A DNA stretch of 64,000 bases from Aquilaria yunnanensis (taxonomy: Eukaryota > Streptophyta > Magnoliopsida > Malvales > Thymelaeaceae). The translations under genes and the position numbers were made by a program. Positions 11,375 through 22,978 of the stretch are shown here, piece after piece. The stretch spans positions 87,957,501-88,021,500 of the forward strand of contig CM077595.1 in NCBI GenBank assembly GCA_039654915.1, given 5' to 3'. The notes below the pieces were generated by a model that did no database searches, was not told the origin of the DNA, and saw only the letters and a program-made list of their open reading frames with translations. The first letter of the stretch is position 1. Each line of letters opens with the position of its first letter.

Positions 11375-13623
11375 ATGGAGCAACTCCAGAAGATTGGGAG
11401 GGTTCTTGGAGGTCTGAAGGGTCTAATGGTATTTCGAGACAACATACAAATCAACCAGAGGCAATGCATTTTGTTGCTTGATATTTTCACCTGTGCATTT
11501 GATCTGATCGCGGAGGAAATGCGCGACAACCTGAAATTCAAAGAGAGGAATTTGAAATGGAAGGTTCTTGAACAGCCTTTGAAGGAGCTCTTGAGGGTGT
11601 TTGAGGAAGGGGAGGTTTACATCAGGCAATGCTTGGATTCCAAACTCTGGTGGGCTAAGGCCATCAGTTTTAACCAGAACATGGATTGTGTCGAGTTTCA
11701 CATTCATAACTTGCTCTGCTGCGTCTCTATAGTCGTTGAAGCAATTGAGAATGCAGCAGAATTGTCAGGTTGTGATCATGATGAGATGCAAAAGATGAAA
11801 CGAGTACGCTCGAACAAGTACACTAGGGAGTGGAGTGATCCTCGTATATTCCAGTGGAAATATGGAAGGCAGTATCTTGTTACTCCCAATTTCTGCAACA
11901 GGTTCGACTTTGCCTGGAAAGAAGATAGATGGCTTCTTCTGAACAAAATCCATGAAAAGAAAAGCTCTTCCAAAGATCACACGAAGCAGCTGGGAGATCT
12001 CCTTTGTCAGAACCTGAATGGGTTAGAGCCTCTTAAAAGGAAGCTTCTGCCGAGATCAATTCTGATTGGGTCCAAGGACTATCAGGTGAGACGTCGACTT
12101 GGAAATGGAACTGAGTACAAGGAGATTAGTTGGTTGGGTGAAAACTTTGCCATGAGACACCTGGTAGGAGACGTAGAAGCATTGGTTCCAGAAATCTCTA
12201 CTCTACTCTCCCTCTCCCATCCAAACATAATCCAATTCCTTTGTGGATTTACTGATGATGAAAAGAAAGATTGCCATTTGGTCATGGAGCTAATGCATAG
12301 AAATCTATGCAGCATCATTAAAGAGATGTGTGGGCCGAGAAAGCGAACCATTCCTTTCTCCCTACCTGTTATTGTCGATACAATGCTTCAGATTGCGAGA
12401 GGAATGGAATATCTCCACTCTAAGAAGATCTACCATGGTGATTTGAACCCATCTAACATTCTTATTAGAACAAGAGGGACATCAATAGACGCATACTTGC
12501 TGGCCAAGATATCTGGATTTGGCCTGCCTAACCTGAAGAACACTGTACAAAAGGGAACAGCTAATCAGGACGAGACCTTTTCATTCATCTGGCACGCTCC
12601 AGAAGTGCTAGAAGAACATGAGCAGATCAGGAGCTCGGGCAGTTGTAAGTACACAGAGAAGTCGGATGTGTACAGTTTTGGAATGGTTTGTTTCGAGCTC
12701 TTGACAGGAAAAGTCCCATTTGAAGACAGCCATCTTAAAGGTGACAAAATGAGTAGAAACATCAGGGCAGGAGAGAGGCCACTATTTCCTCACCATTCAC
12801 CCAAGTTGTTGACAAACTTAACAAAGAGATGCTGGCACGCCGAACCAAACCAAAGGCCAAGCATCTCATCCATATGCAGAATACTCCGCCACATAAAACG
12901 CTTCCTTGCCCTGAACATTGACTATAACACACAGATGGAGCTACCAATGTTACCTGTGGATTACTGGGATATTGAGTCGAGGTTTCTGCAGAAATATCCC
13001 TCCAAGGAGTCTTCTGAACCACCATCCGTATCAGACGTCCCTTTCCAAATGTTCGTATACAATGTTCTGGAAAAGGAGAGGACAAGTCCTAGCACTTCTA
13101 CTAGCCACAGAGATACTTCAGAATCAGGAAGTGATAGAGCTTCAGTTAGTGGTGATGAATTTCTGAATGTCGAGGAGCCACTCACATCTCGACAACTTGA
13201 GAGAAGGTCAACAATATCAATCCCATCCGAAGCATTCCCCAAGAAATCCTCAACAGCAAAGAAGGCTCCAGATTTGAAAGCAAAACTTACCGGTAATTTC
13301 CAATTTTCACTTCTGGTCCCCTTTTCTTTCCGGAAATATAGTGTCCCCTCAGAGAGCCATCAATCACGCGGAGGACCAATGTTGAAGCACAGCCAAGATA
13401 TTGGCTGCAGCAATATGCATATGAACTAAGATAATCTGGGTATGGCTTTGCAGGGACACCAAGTCGACGATCAGTGAGACCTCCTCACTTGGGCGGTCAT
13501 AGACAACACAGTATGCGAGTTTGTTCAGAGAGCCGGTTAACATCACTGGTGAGCCCAAGACAACTGAGTCCCAGGCCACGAAGATTTCCATCAGGTCATG
13601 CCTCAGATTCTGAACTCCCCTAG
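11375..13623 (+). CDS. MLKL: Plant MLKL-type pseudokinase with N-terminal helical (DUF1221) domain
   Basis: Two coding exons, 11375-13292 and 13454-13623, joined across a GT-AG intron: 695 aa. If the intron is retained, the frame closes at 13429 after 684 aa. Residues 1 to about 230 form the helical DUF1221 region; about 240-510 form a protein-kinase fold. The kinase motifs are degenerate: the VAIK lysine position reads AMRHL (Arg261), the catalytic loop is HGDLNPSNIL (354-363) in place of HRD, and DFG is GFG (381-383). HAPE (407-410) and DVYSFG are kept. The Ser/Arg-rich tail ends near GHASDSELP. Plant MLKL proteins are reported to form resting tetramers and to act in immunity and cell death with TNL receptors; that role is inherited from the family, not visible here. 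The closest relative I recall is Arabidopsis At5g41730. The paralogue number is not determined. Confidence 0.9.
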
Positions 13624-14244
13624 ACCTCAACCTACCAAGAAAACTGAAGAGCGGATGAATGTTGTTGGTCTGGCACTAGAAGACTGGCCCTGCTTCCATT
13701 TAATGAGCGCGAACAGCTTGGGAATGATGGGAACTGAATGATCAAAAAATTGGTTGTGGCTGGTCCAAATTGTGGGATCCAGCGCTGATTCGTAAGACCT
13801 TGCTAAGGGCTGGCAAAATGAGCTTCATACTGACCAAATTCGAAATCTGTATATTCTGTACAATATATCTTCAATGCAAACGAAAATCTTTATATGTCAT
13901 TTGATCAGATGTTCTTAGAAATTGGTTTTAAAGCCTGGAATACAGGGAAAAAAAAAATCTTCTGTACGAGCCAGAGATGATCCATAAAACCGAAAAAAGC
14001 AACCAATTTATGCCAGGATCATGACCATGTCTTCCATATTTGTGCAAAATAGCCACAAAAGATTAAATAACGTTAGCTAACAAAAACTCATAAATTTTTT
14101 ACCACTAGACATGCGGACATAATTTCAACATGACGTTTAAATTATTTTTATTAACTAAACGCACATGTTTCAATTCTGTCTAACAAGTACAAAAATGTTG
14201 CTCTTTTGTGTCACACTGTTCGTCATTCAGCAGAAGTTTTTTTT
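13624..14244. other. 3' flank of the MLKL-type gene, no gene seen
   Basis: Probably the 3' UTR at first, then AT-rich spacer up to the TIR element at 14245. No convincing polyadenylation signal singled out. Confidence 0.45.
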
Positions 14245-14696
14245 GGTAAATTACAAAAGCTCCCCTTGTGGTTTGATCCAACCTACACTTTGCCCCTCTT
14301 ATTTCAAAAACCTACACTTTACCCTCTACTTTATTTATAGTGTATGAAAACAACTTTTGAAACTCTAAATTAAACTATATGATAACTATGTTCAAGTAAT
14401 TTCAAGATTTTTGATATTTTTTTCATAGCTAAACGACTTTTAAAAAATATTGATATGCATTTACAAGGAAAAGATGCATTTACAGAAAGAAAAATTGATA
14501 GTTTAAAATATCTACTAAATTTAAAAAAAATATTGGAGAAACCAACATTACTGGAAGATGACTATCGTATAGTTTAAATTATAGTTTCAGAAGTTGTTAT
14601 TAAAAGAATTAGGGGACAAAGTGTAGGTTTTCAAAAATAAAAGGGGCAAACTATAGGTTAAGATAAACCTCAAAGGGGTAATTGTAACTTTCCCCA
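14245..14696. mobile_element. Short MULE-like/MITE element, family B
   Basis: Starts 'ggtaaattacaaaagctcc' and 'aacctacactttgcccctc'; the right end repeats the inverse ('aaagtgtaggttttc', 'ggggtaattgtaactttc'). Each TIR is roughly 100 bases. It is flanked by T-runs, so a target duplication is possible but cannot be distinguished from low complexity. It has no coding capacity. The longer element at 14853-16335 shares these TIRs. Confidence 0.7.
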
Positions 14697-14852
14697 TTTT
14701 TTTTTTTAAGGTTTATGTAGAGGTATTTTAAACCCTTCCATTCACTGGTTCATTGTCATAAAAAAAAATTATAATAATTCTTAAAATAAACTACATACGT
14801 AGAAAAGAACATTTGTAAAAAATGTAGACAAACTGTGTGGCATGTGAATATT

Positions 14853-16335
14853 AGAGAAATTTACAAAAACCCCCATTGAGGTTTAGTCTAACCTACACTT
14901 ACTCCCTAGTCTTTAGCTCCATCCATCTCTATTAAGCCATACAAAGAGCAAAATACCAACTTTCACAATGGTCTTCTCCATCTAGTAACTCTAACCCATA
15001 AACTTCCAGATCTAACACTTTGCCACTAGTATAATCCCATGTTGACTAGATCCCAAACCTTCAGACCTTGTATCTCTATAGCAACTGGCTTATTCGGTGC
15101 AACTCCATCAACCCACTCCATTGTTAACACTTTGTCACTAGTATGATCTTAAAAAAATATCTAGTACAAGAATATTTTCAAAGCAACTGAACCTAACGTC
15201 ACCAAGATTTCTAGAGTCCTCTGCACTACCTAATCACTTATAGTTCCATCTTTTTATCAATATAGTTTCCAATCACTTAAGTTGTGAAGCATTCATCATA
15301 GGAAAACTAAAAGTGAGCAATTATCAAGGAAGTGGCCTAAATGGGCCGTGAACCATACTTGTGAGATAAGAATTCAAGGCTGTAGATGGAGGCATTTGCC
15401 ACTCGCGCCATGGCTTTTGGCTCAGCCTAGAAATTCTTAGCTCAGTCCCCTTCTACTACTTGCACGACCACCAAACCATTTGGTATCAATTTAGTCTCGA
15501 CCATAGCAGCTCTAACGAACAACTTCTTGGACCCTTTCCTCAAAACTTTTCCACAAACTTAAACCTAACACGCAGCAGCGGAGGCTTTTGACAAAGACAA
15601 GAAGACTCATGACTACCTTAAAAAGTAAAAAATCCACAAAAATCCCCGAAGCTCAGGTCACCTATCACCAGAGAAGAGCAACTTCTCAATCTTGCATTTA
15701 TGAATTTTGATAAAAAGCTTATAAATTCCATTGAGAGAAGCAACAATCTCCAACGGGAGTCTTTCAAATCGGGCAACAAGGAATAGGAAAGATGGCGATG
15801 AGGCATGGGCAACGAAAGAATGGTTAAGAATGGTGTGTTTTAGAATTGCAGCTATGGAGGCTCCATGGTTTTTCTTGTTGTTAATAAGTACCTTATTGAT
15901 TGGCTGATGAATGTATAAATTACAGAAATCATATATTCTCCTGTCTGTCTATTTCTTTTTTCTCTTTTTTCTTTTGACAACAATGTAAACTAATTGCAGT
16001 ACTAATTAACTTGGATTATGAACCAATAGCCCAAGTAGGTTGATATTTGTTTTGCTTTGTTAGTCAATCTCAATAGACTATAGGCCCTAAACCTTGAAAG
16101 GCAAATGAGGCCACCTATGAAATTGGTTAGTTGGGGTAAAAGGCTAATTTGTTACATTAAAAAGTTTATGGTGTCAAAGTTTTTAGACATGGAAGGCAAG
16201 TGTCAAAGATGGGCTTTTTCATTTTGTGGTCTAACGGAGCTTCTCATTCAGGGGGGTAAGTGTAGGTTTCTGAAAATAGAGGGGGGCAAGTGTAGGTTAA
16301 CTGAAACCTCAGGCAGGGTTTTGTAAATGGCCCTT
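14853..16335. mobile_element. MULE-like nonautonomous element, family B, with internal non-TE-like sequence
   Basis: The left TIR ('atttacaaaaacccccattg', 'aacctacactta') and the right TIR (inverse of 'gtgtaggttaactgaaacct', 'ttttgtaaatggccc') match those of the 14245-14696 element. The 1.2-kb interior differs and has moderate GC at 15360-15850, so it may be a captured host fragment. AATATT flanks both ends, a possible remnant of the target duplication. No transposase seen. Confidence 0.65.
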
Positions 16336-16624
16336 AATATTGTGCACCACATTTTCTGAATGGACCCTGCGGTCCACCATAGAGGATCTCAAGCCCTCGA
16401 TAGATCTGAATCATCTGATCTCATTTGCTAATACCGGAGGCCCAAATAAAACTAAAAAAAAACAAAAAAAAATTGTTGATAATCGAGACCAATCAAGTGT
16501 AAGGAAGTGTCCTCTTTTGTAATCGTCCCGAAGAATCAGGCCCTGCAACAAGAAATTAGGAAAAAGAAAAAGAAAAGTCGACCACAAATGAATTCTATCT
16601 GGAGCCATCCACTAAAAACGGCGG

Positions 16625-17191
16625 TTGATTGTACCTGTGGGAGGAATACGAGTGGAATATGATATGAAGCCGATCGAACGCGAAATTGAGTCATCAGGTG
16701 AAGGTCTCTTTCTTCCCCCATCTTACAGTTATCAGAACATTCTATATCGGATCAGAAGAGATGGGGTTTTCGTGAACTCGGGGCAAGAAACGGAAATGGC
16801 AGAACAAGCACCTATCGGGACGGAAGCGGCGGCAGCGGAAGACGAAAGCTTGGACGGAAGCCACGGCGATTTGGTGCGACCGGACGCCGCCTTTTTTGCG
16901 GAGCTGAATCTCGTAATTTTGCTCCTCTGGTTGGCTTCTCTATCGAACGAGGATCGTTTGGATTCCGAGGGCGAGCCGAAAAGCTCGAAACAAGACGAGG
17001 CGGAGGATCACATGGTTCAATCACATGTCAAAGCCAAACCCAGACGAAGCCAAGCTAACGACTTCAAGCTACTGCGGCGAACCCATCAGAGGTGTCAACC
17101 CAAACCCAAAGATTTGAGGTCGTTCCGGTTCTATTGCCCTTCACCTTCTTGCCTCCAAAATTATTGCAGAAAGGAGCTGGTTCTTTTGTGA
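16625..17191 (+). CDS. Unrecognised ORF, 188 codons, GC-richer than its surroundings
   Basis: Open from MIVPVGG; a second ATG at 16796 (MAEQAPIG) would give 132 aa. The reading has an Ala/Glu-rich acidic stretch, then a hydrophobic run (FFAELNLVILLLWLASLS), then a basic tail with KAKPRRSQ and a few cysteines. I do not recognise any family. Other frames are also open here: a minus-strand frame at 16812-17024, and a plus frame from about 17055 to 17238 reading through to FDSEKFVEGLIRFR. This may be a first exon, a decayed gene or a noncoding transcript. It lies between the family B element and the 3' end of ADNT1. Confidence 0.25.
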   Translation: MIVPVGGIRVEYDMKPIEREIESSGEGLFLPPSYSYQNILYRIRRDGVFVNSGQETEMAEQAPIGTEAAAAEDESLDGSHGDLVRPDAAFFAELNLVILLLWLASLSNEDRLDSEGEPKSSKQDEAEDHMVQSHVKAKPRRSQANDFKLLRRTHQRCQPKPKDLRSFRFYCPSPSCLQNYCRKELVLL

Positions 17192-17763
17192 GATTTGATT
17201 CAGAGAAGTTTGTTGAAGGGTTGATTCGTTTCCGATAATTAAACTGATTGTTTATCATGCTCTTCAGGCATTGCAGAAAGATGTAGAATGCGAATTCAAC
17301 CATCCGTATATCAGATTAGGATTCTGAAAGAACGGCTTGTGCGTGATGGGAGACTGGGGAAATGTCGGTACATTCTGCTTGATGTCGCCTGTGTTCACGT
17401 GAACATGTCAAGCTAGCTGTGACTGAAGAGGCTTGTGAATATGCCACACCATGTACATAATACATAGGAGTCACGTACTCTGTTACATACACAACTCGAA
17501 GCTCTTGATGTAGAAACAGAGGCCACTGTTTCGGTGCATTATTCGTAATACTTATTGGCAGTACATGAATCAGGGCAACTTCATGCTCAATTGTGCACCC
17601 GGACAAATTATGCGGGCAAAACAGAGAACCTGCCCAACTAATCAATTCTTAAACAGATAACACAACTAAAATCGGAAATTCCCTACTCCATCCTCTTTTA
17701 TCCCCTGCCCTACAAAATTAACTAATAATAAGCACCACTGGTTGACGTGGATGAGGTAAATTT
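17192..17763. other. 3' flank of ADNT1, no gene seen
   Basis: Likely holds the ADNT1 3' UTR (minus strand, running left from 17763). Short minus-strand ORFs here show no family features. Confidence 0.45.
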
Positions 17764-20700
17764 TCAGTCTGATATTCTGACCTCCACTCCTAAAATGTCC
17801 TTCACCACCTCGTATGTCACAAATGCAATAGCTATCGATGGAACAACCTGAGTGAATTAATAAATAAAACAAAATAAGGAAAAACATACATAACCTCCCT
17901 TCATTAATGAAGCTCTACTCTGCAGGTTAAAAGGGTGTATCCAACCACCCAGTCAAACAACTGCAAGTCAGGTTGATCAGTTTTACCCATTACTCTGGCA
18001 AGAATAACAATCTAAGCACGCGGGCCTGAACTTTGGTATAACTCACCAAAAAGGTACTAGTGTAGTGTCATAACCCATGCATAGATTACGTTCTGTATTG
18101 ACTTGGAAGATGGACAAAGTCCATGCCCAAAATTTTTCCCACATCCAGATTACTAAGGTCAAGTTCAAGTCATCTCAACTTTGGTTCCAGGTCAGCAAAA
18201 TTACCAGATTATTCAGGCAGTTTTGAGCACAGATCTTTTAAGGTCAATTATAAAGTGACCATCAACCAGATTGTTCAGTCATGTTTTGACTAGGACGATG
18301 GACAATTTCCTTGCCAAAATTCTTTCCTAGATCCAGATCTATTAAGGTCAAGTTCACGTCATCTCACCTTTGGAGTCAACTTTGGTTCCAGGCCAGCACA
18401 ATTATCAGATTAGTCAGTCAAGTTATCCAACTTCAGATTGAGGAAAAGATCTCTAAGGTCAATGATAAAGTGATAGATTTTAGCTTTACTTAAGGTCATT
18501 GTGGGTACAAGTTAATTTGTACAAGGCCTCGGGTTCATTCAGGTTCAAGTTCAGGTTGTTTACTTTCTAGGCCAACTGTATTGCAGTTTACACGTACGGC
18601 ATGTCCTCTCCTGATTAATCGGGAGATTGTTTTAAATCACAGTTATTCCTATTATCATAGATAAATTGACAATGAAAAATAGTTAGACTGACCTTCACAG
18701 AATTTGGTACAAGTCCCTTGTACAATGCTCCAACACCCTCATGTCGAACTGTCTTCCTGAAAGCATCTATCATGCCCGTATACTCAAGAGGTGCCTTCCG
18801 CCTGACATCACCTGTGACTACTGAAGCAGCATCTTTCCACCCCACCATCTGCATTCTTCGGCGAATAACATCAAGAGGGTAAGCAACAGTTTGGCCAACA
18901 GTTCCAGCCACAGCTCCACAGGCTAGCCTTGTGGTGACACCCAATTCTGAATCTTCTGCCAGTCCAAATGGTTTAGATTTGACTAACCAATCTTTAAGAG
19001 ACTCATATACAGCAAAGTTGAGGCCAACATAAGGAATCTACAAATAGAAACTCAAGGTTCAGGGAACAAGCTCAAGCATCCCAGTGTTAAGAAGATTACA
19101 TGATGATAACTGGAAAATGGCTAATTAAATACTTGAAAGAAATCAAGATTGCAAAGAGTCAAGATGATGCATCAAATAGAACTGGCAAAACACCTCGCAA
19201 CTTTAGGGTAACAAAATGGTCAAAGAAGTCGGTGCTACCGGCAGACCAACAAGCAAACAAGAGAAATAGAAATGAAAAACGATGGATGTATATGTGAGAC
19301 TTTTTTGAAAAAGATGAAAATCTTAGCAGATGTGGCGATACCATATGAAATCAAGAAATGAAAAAAGAAAAAAAAATACACACACTCAAATGAGAATCAT
19401 TTACTTTGTATGCTTATGATAGCATCTGGCATCATCAAGTCGTCACACTAATAATCTTGTTGAACTATTACCACCAAAGGTAAAAGAAAGGACTTACAAC
19501 TCCTATGACTGAAGGAAGCCAGCCCTTGTATAATGCCCGGGGACCTTCTTCCCTCAAAACTGTTGACAGAGCGTGGAACATTCCTCTGTACTGATAAGGA
19601 GAACTCTCTGTCTGTAAATGAATAGTGACAAAATGATAAAATACCCGTGGTCTAACCACTTCCACTTACAACAAAGAGAAGTTGACGCACTCTGGAAGAA
19701 ACTTATTACATAGTTAAAAATGGCAAGATCTTTATACCAGATAATATCAAAAACTTATCATCAGTAATCAATTTCTTACAGTGTACCCAACCTGAAGTCT
19801 CTTTCGAAAATGGCACTATGAAATATTATGTACAATTATTCCTCTTTCAGAAGGTGACTACCTGTACAGTGATCCTGCCTCGGACCATGTCCATTGGGTA
19901 TGTAGCAGACATGGCAATTATTCCAGCACAGGCCCCAGCTCCAAGGCGTAGAACAGGAGTGAGTTCTGCATCTACTGTAGAAATAGAAGACACACAATCT
20001 ATGAGATCTGTCACTCTAGGAACTTACATACAGTCAGGTTCAACAAGAGCACCAACCCACACATTTTTTTATAATTGTTCATTGGCTGTTCTGTTTAGAA
20101 AACCACATGACATGCACTGACAAATCCCTCTAGCTAACACAAAGGCTTTCCCAGTGTCAATCATGGTCACCAGGAAGCAACATATAAAATTCCATACATG
20201 TTTTCCGAAGCACAAGTCTGCATATGATTACACATACCATTTCCAGTTTGCTGTTGATACATGCATAGTATTCCCCTATCAGAAATGACAATGGTGAACA
20301 GTCAGCAGACGAAAATCCTTGCATTTGATTTGCAACAGGAGAACAGCAAAAGCAAGAAAGATGTTGACCCTAAAGGCTGAGAAGGTGCAAGCACATGACT
20401 ATTAAATATTTTTCTACACCATGATTGAAAAAGAAAACTCTTTGCTTGTCCAGATCATATTGTGATTACAGGTTCAAGTACTAAAGTGGAAGTTGGGTCC
20501 AGTGTAAAATCAAAAGTGAGTAAAACAATTGACAGTAATCTAAACAGCCAGCCCAAACTTTAATGGTAGAAAAAGTAGCTTAGGCCCTTAGCAATGTCTT
20601 GCATATCAGAACCCAATTAGCATTTCAACAACGACATGCAGCTAAGAAGGTGATGCATGACTATATGCAATATTTATAAAAGAAAAAGTAAGCAGTTCGA

Positions 20701-21616
20701 AGAATACATCTGGTAGTAGTAGATGAATGAAATAAAATTTAGCTTGTTAAAATAAACAAATTCCAACAAACAAATCATCTTCAGATATCTTACTTAGAAG
20801 CTTGTTCATAACTGAAGAATTTTACAGCCGAGTTTGGAACAATGCGGGCACAGTTGGTACCATTTCCTTTAAATAGCCCACAAAAACCCTCGGTTCTCCA
20901 TATATACTTCAATCCTTGAACTGTCCCGTTGTACTTTATATTATGGGGGTTCTGGACCTACAAGATATGGGAAGCAATCCTGTCAGCACAACCTCAACAA
21001 TGCTGCACCCCCATTATAAGACATGAAATTTCAAGTTGAATATAGGTAAAACAATCAATTACTGCAACACCTGAAGCAATATTTTCAACCGCTCTAATGG
21101 AGCCACGGCAGTTCGAGACCTGCATAGAAAAAATTCGTTATGTAGGAACACGTGCATTGGATTACTTTTATAAGTATTGCCAATAATACTTGACTGCGAC
21201 TGAATAATCATTCCCAGATGCCCAAACGGAGGCATAGATAAAAGGATCAAGTTGTCAATCGTAACAGCTGCAATCCTAATCTAACCCTTAGAGCGCAGTT
21301 TCCATCTTCCCGCTGCCGATATCATACAGAATATGAAAAAGTTCAATCTGCAATGACAGATGCTAATAGACGAACTTTCTTGCGTTTACATCGCAACGTA
21401 AGAGACGGAGGGCAAGGAATTGACGATGAAAGGAGGGGAGAGGGGAACAAAATCTCACAATCCACCGGCGATGCCTCCGGCGACAAGGGACTTGCAGGTG
21501 CTGAGAAGGGCATAGCTAGGGGCCTTAACGCCCTCTCTTGCGAGCTTAGCCTCCTCCGCCAGATTGACGATCGTCGAAACCGCTGATTCACTCGCCTTCA
21601 CATCCTCGGAAGCCAT
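17764..21616 (-). CDS. ADNT1: Mitochondrial adenine nucleotide transporter ADNT1
   Basis: Eight exons, minus strand: 21616-21459, 21119-21071, 20957-20794, 20275-20238, 19974-19862, 19611-19498, 19037-18693, 17847-17764. All joins are GT-AG and in frame: 1065 nt, 354 aa, beginning MASEDVKASESAVSTIVNLA and ending GVEVRISD. The three mitochondrial-carrier signatures are present: PLERLK after SRTAVA, PMDMVRGR after MSATY, and PLDVIRRR after TVAY. Arabidopsis ADNT1 (At4g01100, about 352 aa) is an inner-membrane carrier exchanging mainly AMP, ADP and ATP, with heterotrophic tissues as its main site; this assignment rests on near full-length agreement with that sequence as I remember it. The first ATG is at 21616, since the in-frame codon further upstream at 21703 is TTG. 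The last intron (17848-18692) contains a tandem duplication. A TIR element begins about 300 bp upstream of the ATG. Confidence 0.95.
18099..18475. repeat. Two-unit tandem duplication inside the last ADNT1 intron
   Basis: Units start near 18099 and 18286 (period about 187). Both carry 'aaggtcaagttca', 'tcatctca', 'actttggttccagg' and 'aaggtcaat'. They are diverged, so the duplication is not recent. Confidence 0.7.
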
Positions 21617-21850
21617 GGATTCGGACAACCGTGGTACGCTATCCCAGTCTTGCCGGATCCCGACCTCCTCGGATCGCGGATCTCCGGCTGAAACTTGTAG
21701 CAATTACAGCGTCTGATCTATCAGCGGCGCCGAAGTAGATAGAGAATTGTCATTTCTCGTTGTGTCTCGTTTTTTTGGCGGTAGATGATTGCTGGCTACG
21801 GCCGTTGAGTCGGGGACCTGAAGGAGTGAAAGTGAGACCTCGACAGCCAG

Positions 21851-21857
21851 CTATATA
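21851..21857 (-). promoter_or_regulatory. Possible TATA box of ADNT1
   Basis: Minus-strand 'tatatag' about 235 bases before the ATG. It would give a 5' UTR of roughly 200 bases. Motif evidence only. Confidence 0.3.
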
Positions 21858-21918
21858 AAAACTACTGAGCACCGAGGTTTGGTGAGGTGGCGGAAAATGA
21901 TTTTAATAGGCTTTTTCT

Positions 21919-22943
21919 GGGTTAATTATGTCCATGGCCTATCATTGTTCTATTTTGACCCTAATCTCAAAATTTTGTATAGAAAATCTTTAACATCAAT
22001 TTATTGTTTCATTTTAGATATTTAAAGAACAAAAGATATTAAAATTAATAGAACTAGCCTTGTGGCATGCCAGAATGGGGCAATTGGCCACATTGACACA
22101 GTGAATCAACTTCTACTTATAATATGTAAAAGGAAGAAAAAAAAATTAAAAAATTAAACTGAAACATAGATATCCACTACCAGCAAATTCTTTACTAGAG
22201 GCCTTCCACCTCCTCTCCCGCTCCTCTGCTCATCACCGGCGAATTCCTCTCTTTCTCCCTTAATACCCTTCATCGACACCTAGCCCCCAAAGGCTTTAGC
22301 CATCAAGGGCTGAGCTTTATAGAGTTTGAATAAAGTACAAAAGCCCCATGATTCGCCAGCCCAATTTGAAGAACCAAGGATTTGAAGAACTTTGATCTCA
22401 ATTTGAAGAACCAAAGATCCACCATTCCTCGCTAGCCTAACGACTAACGCCCTTATACCAACGTCGCCCAATCTAAATTTGCCCCCAAATTTGCTCAATC
22501 GTTTGACGTCAGGCGATAGGGAGAAAGCAAATAATGAAAATTAGATAGAATTTAAGAGGCAAAGTAGCAAACAGCGAAAATCAAGCAAAAAAACATACAA
22601 CAAAAATCAAGCGAGAGAGTAGATGGCAGATGTGTCCACCATATTTTGCGTTTCTTTCTTTTTTTTTTTTTTTTTCTTTTTTTCCTTTTTCTCTTTTTAT
22701 TTTCCCTTAGTTTTCTTTATTTCCACATCATTACTAGTAATTGATTTATTGTGTCAACGTGGGCAATCGCCTAGCATTGGTGTACCACGTGGCCAGTTCC
22801 ATCAAATTTAGCATTTTTTTTGTCCTCCAAATGTCTAAAATTGAACAATAAATTAAGGTTAAAGACTTTCCATGCAAGATTTTAAGGTTATGGTTTAAAA
22901 TAGAATAATAATAAAAGGTTGAGGGCCATAAATGCAATTAACC
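21919..22943. mobile_element. TIR element (MULE-like) in the ADNT1 upstream region
   Basis: The left 'ggttaattatgtccatggcc', 'ttctatttt' and 'taatttattgtttcatttta' pattern is mirrored at 22800-22943, where the inverse reads 'ggttaattgcatttatggcc' and 'taatttattgttcaatttta'. TIRs are about 130 bases. The interior (22060-22800) has a long T-rich tract near 22655-22700 and some moderate-GC sequence but no transposase. The target duplication was not resolved. Confidence 0.7.
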
Positions 22944-22978
22944 AAAAGTTCTTAATCAACTCTTTTGTTTTTTTTTTT

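Noticed and set aside
12762..13242. Minus-strand frames of about 90-107 codons
   Set aside because: Shadows of the MLKL-type coding exon.
21455..21703. N-terminal extension of ADNT1 starting at 21703
   Set aside because: The first codon is TTG; the first ATG is 21616 and matches the known ADNT1 start.
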